In this document: positions 25,096 to 34,072 of the stretch, piece by piece
Position numbering within the stretch: the stretch's first letter is position 1
Layout of the letters: every line of letters starts with the position of its first letter
Origin: Dysgonomonas sp. UBA5412
Lineage (GTDB): Bacteria > Bacteroidota > Bacteroidia > Bacteroidales > Dysgonomonadaceae
Direction of reading: 5' to 3'
DNA length: 64,000 nucleotides
Assembly: GCA_002409595.1 (NCBI GenBank)
Contig: DHNQ01000003.1
Span: 29,579 to 93,578 of the forward strand
Made by a program: the position numbers and the translations under genes
The notes under the pieces: model-generated
The model's database searches: none
Seen by the model: only the letters and a program-made list of their open reading frames with translations
Told to the model about the DNA's origin: nothing

Positions 25096-25380
25096 ATGAA
25101 AAAGATTTTATTAATAATTATTCTGAGTTATATTAGTGTTATTGGCTATGCCTCTGATTATATATTTTATAAAGGAAATTCGACTGTAGTTTTTGATATC
25201 GCATATACAATAAAAGATAATAAAATATATAAAGGTCGTGAGACTGCTTTCTCTGATAATATTATTTTTACAATAAATAATGATGATGTATATAAGGTTA
25301 TTTTACCTCTTCTTCTAATGTGAAAATTCCCCAATATTTCTGTTTGAGGATTATAACTTAAGTGGAGCACAGTAGCAAAG
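25096..25380 (+). pseudogene. Frameshifted secreted repeat protein (YKGNST-type repeats)
   Basis: ATG 25096 opens a signal peptide (MKKILLIIILSYISVIGYAS) followed by three degenerate copies of a 20-residue repeat: DYIFYKGNSTVVFDIAYTI, DNKIYKGRETAFSDNIIFTI and NDDVYK. The frame then slips to ILPLLLM and a stop at 25323. In the +2 frame the repeat carries on as GYFTSSSNVKIPQYF before a second stop. Intact relatives have many regular copies of YKGNSTSSSDILYTI-like repeats. A one-base loss near 25300 plus further decay explains the pattern. Function of the family is unknown to me. Confidence 0.55.
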
Positions 25381-25549
25381 GCTTAAACTCTTTTTGTGAA
25401 GATTTTGACAAAATAGTTGGTTTTGTAAAAAGCATTCTTTAAATGGGAAATATTATATTCGATTTAGCTAGGTCTATCGGAGTACATATTCGATATTTAT
25501 TTCTGAAAACCATAGGATCACTAAATCACTAAAATATTTAAAAGGAAGC

Positions 25550-26049
25550 TCAGATAATGGTATCTTCATAAATTGGTATTCCATTTTTATTTTGAGTAAA
25601 AGAAATAAACTATTGAAAACATCCTTCTTTGCGCATACCTAATCGTTCGCAAAGTTTTTGAGAACGTAAATTCGTTTCCTCTACATATGTATATATTCTT
25701 CTAACCGCTTTATTATCAAATAGATAAGTTAAATATGCCTTTGCGGCTTCACTCGCGTAGCCTTTTCTTTCAATTATTTCATTAAAGTGCCAACCCACGC
25801 CTAAGTGTCTGGTTCTTATTTCTTTGCAAAAATATTTCCTATAACTTTGCCCTTCTCTATGAAACAAACGGCAAATACTAACTTTTCTCCACATCTTCGT
25901 TTGTCATTCACAACAGCCTCTTCTAATGAATTTAATTTGTCGCTCAAGAAGTAATTTACACGTGGGTTTGAGAGATATTCATATAAGTCTGCGGCATCAC
26001 TTTCTTGAATTCTTCTAATAATTAATCTTTCTGTCTCAATTTGTACCAT
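25550..26049 (-). pseudogene. GNAT (RimJ/RimL-type) acetyltransferase, broken by a frameshift and a nonsense codon
   Basis: The N-terminal part starts at ATG 26049 (MVQIETERLIIRRIQESDAA) and runs to GKVIGNIFAKK near 25816. The family sequence then continues in another frame as GVGWHFNEIIERKGYASEAA, the acetyl-CoA binding region, and RSQKLCERLGMRKEGCFQ. A TAG at about 25610 follows, but beyond it the same frame still reads FISFTQNKNGIPIYEDT, the normal end of this family, up to a second stop at 25550. So one indel and one Glu-to-stop change can be placed exactly. The protein cannot be active. Confidence 0.85.
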
Positions 26050-26061
26050 ACTAATTTAAAA

Positions 26062-26490
26062 TTATCTATTTAACCATTTTTTCAATAGAGGAGCCTTTTC
26101 TTTACTAACGATAACCTCATATGATTGAGCTTTTTTCAACAGTACTTTTAACTTTCCATTGTAGCTGTTCTCAATTATTTGGATACTATTGACATTTATA
26201 ATATACTGTCTGTTAACTCTAAAGAATACATCTGGATCTAGTTCGTCCTCTAGATCCTCTAATGTCTGCTGTATTACTATTTTCTCACTTTGGCTGGTAA
26301 TCAAATAGGTTATTTTATATTCAGTAAAAAAATAGTCAACATCTTCCATAACTATAGTCTTGTAAGCATTGTGTTTCGGAATAAGAAATCGTTTACGATA
26401 TATTTTTTTCGCTCTTGGAATAAATGGATAAGTTGTTCCATATCAGAAAAGTCGCATTTTTATCATTATTAAACTTATTTTGTCGCAGAA
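26062..26490 (-). pseudogene. Remnant of a LytTR-type response regulator (DNA-binding domain only)
   Basis: A clean LytTR domain (MEDVDYFFTEYKITYLITSQ ... FFRVNRQYIINVNSIQIIEN) ends at 26062. Upstream on the same strand the frame is open and reads YRKRFLIPKHNAYKTIV, the natural linker, so the ATG at 26349 is not the real start. Further upstream the linker continues in two other frames (MEQLIHLFQERKK, then NKFNNDKNATF), showing two frameshifts. The receiver domain with the phospho-acceptor Asp is absent. A 95-residue LytTR-only product could still be made from the ATG at 26349. Confidence 0.75.
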
Positions 26491-26617
26491 AAGGAGGTGG
26501 AATAATTTTGCATTTCTATTATTTTTGTCTCAATTTATAATATATAGTTAGTTTTGGGATGTCAATGACAAGTATATAGGCGTATAAATAATATCATTAT
26601 AATCAGATTATTATAGA

Positions 26618-27233
26618 AGGTTGGATATATTTAAGGCCATTTTGTCTAATCTTAAGCATATTTTTCTTGACATAGAGATGCCAATGGTAACAGGGTTAGA
26701 GTTTGCTGCTCAGCTGCCAAAGAAAACTTTGATCATTTTCACAACGGCATATTCACAATATGCGTTAGACAGCTATGAACTGGATGCAATCGATTACCTT
26801 CTAACCAATTGCAAAAGAACGACTGGAAAAAGCGATAAACAAGGCTGAAACATATAAGAAACTATTATCGGATGATACCGAGAAAAGTATAATAGAAGGA
26901 GGAACGGATGATTTTTTAATTATCAAGTCAGAACGCAGGTTTCATAGAATCAAGTTTTCTGATATCAGGTATATTGAAGGACTGAAAGATTATGTTGTTA
27001 TATATACGATCAATCAAAAACTTATTACGGCCATGAACTTGAAGAATATCCATCAAAAGATGCCTCAAGATATCTTCCTGCGAGTAAGTAAATCGTATAT
27101 AGTAAATACAAACTATGTAGAATCATTTGACCATCACAGTATATTTGTTGGTGGCTACGAAATCTCATTAGGTGAGGTTTATAAGAAAGAATTCTTTTCG
27201 ATATATTCTGGGGGAACTCTTAATCTTGAATAA
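26618..27233 (+). pseudogene. LytTR-type response regulator, lacking its N-terminus and frameshifted
   Basis: The frame from 26618 holds the second half of a receiver domain: HIFLDIEMPMVTG contains the phospho-acceptor Asp, followed by LIIFTTAYSQYALDSYELDAIDYLL. The first 45 or so residues, including the acidic pocket, are missing. At about 26803 the expected LLKPIAKERLEKAINKAE is split: CTTCTA is followed by ACCAATTGC, lacking two bases. The rest is open in the new frame through a complete LytTR domain (FLIIKSERRFHRIKFSDI to FLRVSKSYIVNTNYVES) ending at 27233. The gene points away from the other LytTR remnant. Confidence 0.85.
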
Positions 27234-27264
27234 ATAGATATAGCATTGATATTAAGACCAATAA

Positions 27265-27474
27265 TCACACCCTATCATTTAGCTTAATAACCAATCCATC
27301 ATCTGTTTCCCAATAGCTGATGGTATTTTCTTTCGATAACCAGCCAAGGACAATACATACATAATCATTTCTATATCCGGTTATTTCTACCAGATCTTCA
27401 ATTGCCAGTCCTCTATCGGAAGAAAGCAACCCTTGTATATATTTTGCATCGATACTAATAGCTTCTTTCAACAT
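27265..27474 (-). CDS. Small winged-helix protein (DUF2582-like), 69 aa
   Basis: The frame from ATG 27474 (MLKEAISIDAKYIQGLLSSD, then LVEITGYRNDYVCIVLGWLS and ISYWETDDGLVIKLNDRV) follows the pattern of the short winged helix-turn-helix family common in Bacteroidetes. Helix 2-3 is the LVEITGYRNDYVCIVLGWL part and the wing is ISYWETDDG. No other domain. It may bind DNA, but no target is known. It is one of the few intact genes in the decayed island. Confidence 0.65.
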   Translation of the reverse strand: MLKEAISIDAKYIQGLLSSDRGLAIEDLVEITGYRNDYVCIVLGWLSKENTISYWETDDGLVIKLNDRV

Positions 27475-27822
27475 AGTGCAATAAAAACTTATTCATGTAA
27501 TACAATATACTGTTGAGCTTGTCGGTAGAATGCTAAAGTAGTACATATGATAATTGATATTCTAACTATTATACATATACTTCTAGTTTTTATACTAAGA
27601 GTGTTTCTTCGGCTACTTTATGAAAAAAGAAGTTCTGTAAATTGAATATTATTTTTCTTTTAACTGATAAACACCCCAAATTAAAAAGAGAATAATAAAA
27701 GCAAGGTTTTGATAAATAATACTCTTTCGCAGAAAGGAAGATTATTTATTCAAACTCGGAGAGCTAGACCTTACTGAATTATTCTCTTGATATATCTTCG
27801 TGCTCAGATGAAAGAAAAGAAA
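27475..27822. other. Gene-free stretch within the decayed island
   Basis: Only AT-rich sequence is seen. A 24-codon frame near 27711-27790 ends KEDYLFKLGELDLTELFS and may be a scrap of a lost gene, but it is too short to name. Confidence 0.5.
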
Positions 27823-28059
27823 CTACAATGAAAATTTCTTATCTACCTCTTGAATATCTCTCATAATAGAACTATCCAACACTTTTGCATAATGCTGGGT
27901 CGTGCGAACATTAGAATGCCCCAGTATTTTAGCCACATTTTCTAACGAAACTTTATTCGCTAAAAATACAATTGTTGCCGCTGTATGTCGGGCTACGTGC
28001 GTGCTCAGCTTCTTTGTAATCCCGCACGAATCGGCAATTTCTTTCAGATAGCAATCAGT
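27823..28059 (-). pseudogene. C-terminal fragment of a tyrosine recombinase (phage-type integrase)
   Basis: The minus strand reads CYLKEIADSCGITKKLSTHV, ARHTAATIVFLANKVSLENV and AKILGHSNVRTTQHYAKVLD before a stop at 27823. These are the boxes of the catalytic domain: H-x-x-R in HVARH, GH in LGHSN, and the nucleophile Tyr in QHYAKV. The frame is closed at 28060 by a TAA, so the N-terminal SAM-like domain and the first catalytic Arg are missing. The sequence resembles integrases of Bacteroidetes conjugative transposons. It is inactive and marks past integration. Confidence 0.9.
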
Positions 28060-28492
28060 TTAGCCTTTTTGATTTATAATCAATAAATTATGGGAGGCGT
28101 ATTTTTTACAGGTAACGATTTGGTAACGGTTCTTTTAACAAGTGTTTACTTAGTTTTGCATGCTACCAGATAATCCTATTATGCAAATTTACAAAAAATA
28201 ATGACTTACAAACATACCAGATAAAATGACTTAAATATTCAGTATTCTGTAATGAACAACTTGGCAGCAAGCTGCGGGGAATTGAACCCAGCAGAGATTA
28301 AAAATTACCCTGTGGTGTTTTTAAGTAATTCAATCTTTTTAAGTTAGTAATATTTTGTTATTTAATTTGTTTATGAGTAATTACCGTAAGTTGGATTAAT
28401 ATAGAAGAAAATAGCCTATCTTGACAATCTTCCAAAATTATGTTATACTATTTCAATTTAGAAAAATGACATGCTAAAATGGCGCTGTTTCA
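28060..28492. other. Gene-free stretch with mobile-element-like repeats
   Basis: Direct repeats GGTAACG occur at 28111-28117 and 28122-28128, and TACCAGATAA and AATGACTTA each occur twice between 28160 and 28240. GCAGC/GCTGC (28264-28275) forms a tight hairpin followed by GGGGAATTGAACCC, which resembles the T-arm of a tRNA read backwards, but no tRNA can be folded. These fit the scar of an integrated element. Confidence 0.45.
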
Positions 28493-29143
28493 TTAGTGGA
28501 ACATTATTAAATCTTTTTCATAAAAAGACGATTTCTGTTTGAACTCTTCTTCTTGGAAAAATTTATGAATGAACTCATTAAGCTCATATGTCAGATTGTC
28601 ATTCATCCTGTAGACATATATTTTCCCATCTTTCAGATAGCTGAAATTGTAACTGTCACTTGTAGCTTCTTTAAGAATCCAATTATCAATCATATAAGCA
28701 TCCGCATTTACTTCTTTAACCTTGCTCCAAGCATCATCAAAGCGAGTTGTTTTATCATTTGTTGAAATATCTTCTTTCTGATAACCATGCTCGGCATCTA
28801 ATATAAAGAATATATTGTATTCTTTATCAAAATAAAACATCTTACTTTTTTGTGGATTTATAGCAATGAAATCATAAATATTTTTGCCATAATCATAATT
28901 GTCTATATTATTAGTTTTCAACTCTAATGATATAATCGAAGCATCGTCCAAAAGTATTCCGACATCATTTTTAGTAAGTGGGAAGTCTGAATTTTGTTCA
29001 TTATAATTCGTTAATATATTTTCAACTAACGTATTTTTATCCAAAGATTGATACTGATTTTTAAGTTCCTCAATATTGCTATTTTGCGCATTACTATATA
29101 TGCAAATAGAACAAGTTAATATTAACACGATAAAATTTTTCAT
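28493..29143 (-). CDS. Secreted hypothetical protein (216 aa) downstream of the Rhs-like fragment
   Basis: ATG 29143 opens a type I signal peptide (MKNFIVLILTCSICIYSNAQ) and a 195-residue acidic mature protein. I recognise no domain. It starts 17 bp after the end of the Rhs/SpvB-like frame and is in the same orientation, so it was probably co-transcribed with it. A secreted cognate partner of that protein is possible, but there is no direct evidence. The frame is intact, unlike most neighbours. Confidence 0.6.
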   Translation of the reverse strand: MKNFIVLILTCSICIYSNAQNSNIEELKNQYQSLDKNTLVENILTNYNEQNSDFPLTKNDVGILLDDASIISLELKTNNIDNYDYGKNIYDFIAINPQKSKMFYFDKEYNIFFILDAEHGYQKEDISTNDKTTRFDDAWSKVKEVNADAYMIDNWILKEATSDSYNFSYLKDGKIYVYRMNDNLTYELNEFIHKFFQEEEFKQKSSFYEKDLIMFH

Positions 29144-29160
29144 ATATTTTAAATTTTAAA

Positions 29161-30777
29161 TTATTTTTTCTTCTTTTCTAACTTAAACCTTTCCATATAT
29201 TCTTTAGAATGTTTTTGCCTGTTAGTTATCAGTTGTGGCTGATATCTTTTTCCTGCTAGTATATAATTACCATATTGCACAGTCTTGTACATATTATTTC
29301 CATAATCTACTTTCTCTTCTTCTTTATAGCCATAAGTAGTATTAAATTTATATGTAGCAGTCGTAGTATTTCCATCTAAGTCTTTACCTGTAATTGTTGA
29401 AGGATAAGCAAAGTACTTTTTACTACCCTTATCTACAATGGTTAGTGTTGTGTTCTGTTCAGAGATTTTGTTATCTACTGTTGTTTTTGAATAAGTAGCG
29501 GATGGGATATAGAAAGTAGTATTCCACGATTTTATACCAGTTTCATTTATTATACCATGGGTGCTATTATTTGATATAACAGAAGACATGCCCAATAATC
29601 CTTTTCCTTTTACATGGGCTTTCAAACCTTTATACTGATATGTTGTATTGATACTGTTTGCAACTCCGTTACTAACAGATGTTGAAATGACTGCGTGAAT
29701 AGGAGCTTTTACATCTACAACAGGGTAAGTGCTTCCGCTTCCTTTTGTATAAAAACTATTGTTAGCCATGGATGCATAGCTTATATTTATTGAGCGTCCA
29801 TTGCTTTGAGTTATATTATGTATTTTCCCTCTACTAGCGTTGTTAGTTCCGGTTCCCCAAGAATAGAATTTCCATGATGGACTAACATTTTGATTTGTAC
29901 TATTGTAGCAGCTATGTCCATAATTTATCAAATCTACAATACCATCTCCGTTAAAATCGCCAGCTAAAATCCTACGTGAAAGCCCATCTTCTTCTTTGGT
30001 TGATGTAGCTACAGAAACTTGTGTAAAAGAACTTCCTGTGGAACGCATCCAATAGGTATAAGTAAGGGTAGGTTTGCCATACATGGTTTTATGAATGACG
30101 ATATCATCCTTACCATCATTGTCAAAATCCATTACAACACATTCATTTTTGTCATCATCTTTACTTGTTGAGCTTTGATCATGTGCATAAATAGAACAGC
30201 CTGTGGATTTACTAAATGTACCATCACCATTATTGAGTATTAAGTACCAATTATTTTGATTTGTATCATTAGTTACAAAATCCATTAAACCGTCTCCATT
30301 GAAGTCTCCTGTACGCACTGTTGTCCATTTATTTGAGCCAAAGGTAGTGCCCGAATAAGAATTACTATCAGTAAAGGTTGAGGCTGATATATCACCACTT
30401 TTATTCCAGAAAATTTTATATCCCCATTCATATAATACCATCAAATCTTCTAGTCCATCACCGTTATAATCAGAGATAAACATTTTTTCAGGTCTTGATG
30501 GTAAAGTAAGGTTAAATGATGCTCTATAAAGTGTATTTCCTGAATTATGTCCTATTATTTCTCCAGGATATTTGTTTCCACTATGACCTTTCTCGATAAA
30601 TACAATGTCCCCTTTTCCATCTCCATTGATATTACCTGTAGAATACACAGGTAGTTCTTTAGTGCGTTGAAGATTACTCGCAAAAGCACCTCTTATTGTC
30701 TTGCTATAAATATAAAAAACGACTTGCTTCCAGTGGCTACTGACATTTAAATTAAACCTTTTAGTATTGTTGCAATT
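29161..30777 (-). pseudogene. Internal fragment of an Rhs/SpvB/TcdB-like giant surface protein (FG-GAP/VCBS repeats)
   Basis: The frame is open from 30777 to a stop at 29161, with first ATG at 30648 inside the sequence PVYSTGNINGDGKGD. Five calcium-binding FG-GAP-like repeats are visible (NINGDGKGD, DYNGDGLED, DFNGDGLMD, DFDNDGKDD, DFNGDGIVD), then an Rhs/TcdB-middle-like region (KAPIHAVISTSV, KGKGLLGMSSVI). Related proteins exceed 2000 residues and start with a signal peptide; here both ends are missing. The end, ...KHSKEYMERFKLEKKKK, looks like a secondary end. The 5' end runs into the truncated beta-clamp gene, overlapping by about 30 bp. Confidence 0.7.
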
Positions 30778-31376
30778 TTAAGAGGAAGGGCGAATCTTAT
30801 TTCTTCTGTCATTGATTCATCGTGAAGCTCTAACAGGGCAAGCTTATGACCGTCGGATGCGACAAAGTTTATTTGTCCTTCTGCTATATCCAGATATACC
30901 GATGTCATTATCGGGCGCAGCTCGTCAGTAGAAGCACAGAAGATTGTTTTCTCTATTCCGTTTAATAATACCTTCGCCGGAATAGAAATCTTTGTAGCAT
31001 TGGTAATATCTTTTTCTTTGGGAAATTCCTTCGGTGATATACCAACCAGTTCAAATTTACCTCCTTTGTATTTGACTGTGATACTGAATTTGTCGTCAAT
31101 AGTAATAGAAATAGGTTGCTCCGGCAATGTCTTTAGTGCTTCAATCAATAATTTAGGCTCAACACAGATAGAGACATTGTTAGTACTTAAGATACCTTCG
31201 ATTGAAGTATTTATCCGACCTTGAGTGTCTGTTGCCGAGATATTAACTTTTCCGTCTTGAATATCCAAGAGGATATTATCCATGATCGGAAGCGTATTCT
31301 TTGGTGAGATAATTTTACTTACCGATGTTAGTCGGCTTAATAATTCTGTTCTTGAAATTGAAATTGTTGTTGTCAT
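30747..31376 (-). pseudogene. dnaN: Truncated DNA polymerase III sliding clamp (DnaN) gene
   Basis: The frame from ATG 31376 begins MTTTISISRTELLSRLTSVS and matches the beta clamp: NTLPIMDNILLDIQDGKVNI, SATDTQGRI, CVEPKLLIEALKTLPEQPI, then the domain 2 segment FCASTDELRPIMTSVYLDI and VASDGHKLALLEL. A clamp subunit has about 370 residues in three domains; this one stops after 209, at LKIATILKGLI, within domain 2. The remaining part is replaced by the Rhs-like fragment. It could not form a closed ring. Given the island, it was either a second, element-borne clamp or a duplicated copy; the essential dnaN must be elsewhere. Confidence 0.85.
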
Positions 31377-31618
31377 AGTGCCTTTTGTTTTTGAAGGCTA
31401 CCAGACATAGTGCTAATGCGGTTTTTAAAGAAAAGTATGAGGCAGGTATATAAACGCAAAAAATCCGAACTCATATTCTTCAATACAAATTCGGCTCAAA
31501 CATTCGATGCAAATATATTCAAAAAGATTTTATATATGCAAATTATTTTGAATTATTTTTCATGAGCTAATATATGATTTATGTATAATTCGTCCTATAA
31601 ATCATCCTATTAATATAA

Positions 31619-31652
31619 AATAGTCTTGTAGTGTTTTGACTACAAGACTATT
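31619..31652 (-). terminator. Terminator of tRNA-Ala
   Basis: Perfect 13-bp arms (31619-31631 and 31640-31652) around TGTTTTGA; on the minus strand it follows the tRNA by 12 nt and is followed by TTTTATATT. Confidence 0.88.
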
Positions 31653-31664
31653 AGTTTTTATTTG

Positions 31665-31738
31665 TGGAGCACAGCGGACTCGAACCGCTCACCTCGACAC
31701 TGCCAGTGTCGCGCTCTAGCCAGATGAGCTAGTGCCCC
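31665..31738 (-). tRNA. tRNA-Ala (anticodon GGC)
   Basis: The minus strand starts GGGGCACTAGCTCATCTGGC and ends GGTTCGAGTCCGCTGTGCTC plus CA. The acceptor stem GGGGCAC/GTGCTCC has one G-U pair. The anticodon arm CGACA-CTGGCAG-TGTCG gives anticodon GGC (alanine), and the T-loop is GGTTCGAGTCC. CCA is not encoded. The 3' end faces the decayed island, the usual side for element integration. Confidence 0.95.
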
Positions 31739-31796
31739 TTAATACGGACGCAAAGATAATAAATTTTGTCATCCGATTAAGCTTTTTCCAAAAATG

Positions 31797-32738
31797 TTAT
31801 AGGTCTACTACAAATTTTTTCAATTCCGAATCTAATAGAGATTGAGGAACGGATGATTTTATTTCAGATATAATAATATCCAAAACGCGTTCTCTTAAAA
31901 ATTCACGACGAGTAACAAGGCTTACTTCACGTACAGGAGATACTCCTTTTAATGGTCGTATATTTCTTTTTTGTTTCTCATTAAGTTCCTCAATTGCCAT
32001 TTCAGGAATAATAGTAAGTCCACTATTATTATCAACAATATTAATTAATGTATTGATACTTCCTGCCTCATAAGAAAACAATGAATGAGAACTTTTTCGT
32101 TTACGCATATTACAGATACGAAGTATTTGTCCTCTAAAGCAATGCACTTCTTCGAGAAGCCATAGCCTGTTTATATTCAAATCATCCTCATCCAATTCTT
32201 TTTTCGCATATAACGATGTTTCTCGCGGTGATACATAAGCATAAAAACGCTCATAATAAAGAGGATGTTCTGTGATTTTTTCATTTTTCAGAGGTGTAGC
32301 TAATATTGCACCGTCTAGAGCTCCATTCAGAAGCTTTTCTATCAATTGAGCAGTTGTAGTTTCTTCTATAACCAATACTATATCATAGCCATTTTGGTCA
32401 TGTACTTGCATCAATTTGGGTAACAAATAAGGGGCAATAGTAGGAATGATTCCTAGTTTAAATACACCTTGCACTATGCCTTTCTCTTCTTGTATTATTT
32501 CTTTGACCTGCTTTACTTGAGAAACAATAACACGAGCTTGATTTATAATCTGAGTACCGATCACAGTTGGCTGTACCGGTAATTGACTACGATCAAATAT
32601 TTTAACACCTAATTCATCTTCTAACTTCTGAATCATCATACTTAATGTAGGCTGAGTTACAAAAGATGCTTCTGCTGCTTTAGCAAAATGGCGATGGTTA
32701 TCCACTGCTATAATATACTCTAATTGCTGTATGTTCAT
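31797..32738 (-). CDS. oxyR: OxyR, hydrogen-peroxide-sensing LysR-type regulator
   Basis: The 313-residue protein has the LysR helix-turn-helix (QQLEYIIAVDNHRHFAKAAE, FVTQPTLSMMIQKLEDELG) and the effector-binding domain. The motif LLEEVHCFRGQILRIC contains Cys200 and Cys209, nine residues apart, matching the redox pair Cys199/Cys208 of Escherichia coli OxyR. This makes OxyR more than a generic LysR assignment. It would switch on peroxide defence genes. Three genes away is rubrerythrin, a plausible target. The yggS gene ends only 17 bp before it in the same direction. Confidence 0.95.
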   Translation of the reverse strand: MNIQQLEYIIAVDNHRHFAKAAEASFVTQPTLSMMIQKLEDELGVKIFDRSQLPVQPTVIGTQIINQARVIVSQVKQVKEIIQEEKGIVQGVFKLGIIPTIAPYLLPKLMQVHDQNGYDIVLVIEETTTAQLIEKLLNGALDGAILATPLKNEKITEHPLYYERFYAYVSPRETSLYAKKELDEDDLNINRLWLLEEVHCFRGQILRICNMRKRKSSHSLFSYEAGSINTLINIVDNNSGLTIIPEMAIEELNEKQKRNIRPLKGVSPVREVSLVTRREFLRERVLDIIISEIKSSVPQSLLDSELKKFVVDL

Positions 32739-32755
32739 TGTTCTTATATTTTGTA

Positions 32756-33424
32756 TTAATATTCGTGAGGACCAAAGATAGAAGATCCTATTCTCACCAT
32801 AGTCGAACCTTCTTCTATAGCTATATTATAATCATCTGACATTCCCATAGATATTTCGCAGAAGTTTTTATCTGTTGCAAAATACTTATCTTTTAGTTCA
32901 TCAAAGAATGTTTTTAAACTCTTAAATTCATTCCTGATTTGATTTTCATCTTCTATATTAGATGCCATACCCATCAATCCTCCTATATATGCCCATTTAC
33001 ATTCTTGCCAAGACAATTCAGATAGAAACTTTCGACAGCTATCAAATGTGAATCCATATTTAGAATCCTCCTTTGCTATATGGATTTCCAAGAGACAACA
33101 AACCCGTTTGTTAATTGCTGAAGCTTGTTTTTCTATCTCAGACAATAATTTCCAACTGTCAACGCTGTGTATAGTATGAGTATATGGTATTATTGCTTTC
33201 ACTTTATTGGTTTGCAAATGCCCTATAAAGTGCCATTCTATATCATTAGGAAGCAAGCTGTGTTTTTGACTTATTTCCTGCATTCTGCTTTCTCCAAATA
33301 TACGCTGTTTTTCGTTATATGCTTCTCTGATAGCCTCTATTCCATGATACTTAGATACAGCTACTAACTTAACACCATCAGGTATGTTTTGTCTTATAGT
33401 TTGTATATTATCAGATATTGCCAT
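32756..33424 (-). CDS. yggS: YggS/PLPBP-family pyridoxal-phosphate homeostasis protein
   Basis: The 222-residue protein is a single alanine-racemase-type barrel. DGVKLVAVSKYHGIEAIREA contains the PLP lysine (Lys25), and WHFIGHLQTNKVKAI, HSVDSWKLLSEI and GGLMGMAS are family hallmarks. The C-terminal MGMSDDYNIAIEEGSTMVRI and GSSIFG form the phosphate cup. Members bind PLP without catalysis and keep vitamin B6 pools in balance. It lies 3 bp after DUF4494 and before oxyR, in one probable operon. Confidence 0.95.
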   Translation of the reverse strand: MAISDNIQTIRQNIPDGVKLVAVSKYHGIEAIREAYNEKQRIFGESRMQEISQKHSLLPNDIEWHFIGHLQTNKVKAIIPYTHTIHSVDSWKLLSEIEKQASAINKRVCCLLEIHIAKEDSKYGFTFDSCRKFLSELSWQECKWAYIGGLMGMASNIEDENQIRNEFKSLKTFFDELKDKYFATDKNFCEISMGMSDDYNIAIEEGSTMVRIGSSIFGPHEY

Positions 33425-33427
33425 TTT

Positions 33428-33883
33428 TTATGCTAGAATAACTTTCTTCTTTTGATCTTCTGAATATGGGAATACATCCATAATGGTTGTTTCAGCCAAC
33501 GATGCTATTACATAGTCGGCCAATGTTCCTTCCATTCCTTTTTCTACAATCTTCAAAGCTTCCTTAATATCCGAAGCTTGTGCCAGCATATTCGCAGCAG
33601 TCTTTTTTTCAGTTCCACTTTTTTCATCTAAAGTGACGAACAATACTTTAGCCTTGAAAAAACGGTCGCCATTATCGTTAAAAAATAATTCGGATAATTT
33701 GGCTCTTTTAATATCGGTAATAGTAAACTCGCCGGTAATATATGGTTTTATTTCTTCTATTATACGAGCTTCAGCTTCGGTGAAAGAAAGGGCATCAACA
33801 AGATAAGGTTCTGTTACTTTTTTTTGCATGCCATTTTCAAGCATCTTTTCGTAACTAACTTTACATTCAAACCAATTATGCAT
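33428..33883 (-). CDS. DUF4494 protein
   Basis: The 151-residue protein (MHNWFECKVSYEKMLENGMQ, VTEPYLVDALSFTEAEARII) matches a family found in Bacteroidetes and phages that infect them. It has no signal peptide and no known catalytic motif. The conserved order DUF4494-yggS is common in Bacteroidales and hints at a linked role, but none is established. A 3-bp gap to yggS implies co-transcription. Confidence 0.85.
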   Translation of the reverse strand: MHNWFECKVSYEKMLENGMQKKVTEPYLVDALSFTEAEARIIEEIKPYITGEFTITDIKRAKLSELFFNDNGDRFFKAKVLFVTLDEKSGTEKKTAANMLAQASDIKEALKIVEKGMEGTLADYVIASLAETTIMDVFPYSEDQKKKVILA

Positions 33884-34003
33884 ATTTTAAAATTCTTCTT
33901 ATTATTAATATCTATAATTTACGGATACAAATTTAACGAATTTAATTTATAATATCTATTGATTGATAAAAGTTCCCTATATAATCTAAAACATATTATT
34001 TAT

Positions 34004-34043
34004 AAAAAAAGAAAAGCCATTATTTAATGGCTTTTCTTTTTTT
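34004..34043 (-). terminator. Terminator of rubrerythrin gene
   Basis: AGAAAAGCCATT pairs with AATGGCTTTTCT around ATTT (34010-34037), flanked by A7 and T7 runs that give a bidirectional terminator. It lies about 30 bp past the rubrerythrin stop codon. Confidence 0.9.
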
Positions 34044-34072
34044 ATAATAACTTCTTGTATCAGTTTATGATA

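Noticed and set aside
27711..27792. 24-codon frame ending KEDYLFKLGELDLTELFS
   Set aside because: Too short, no start codon and no family match; could be a gene scrap but cannot be called.
28261..28297. Possible tRNA or tmRNA 3' end (GGGGAATTGAACCC)
   Set aside because: Only a T-arm-like motif exists. No acceptor, D or anticodon arm can be folded around it.
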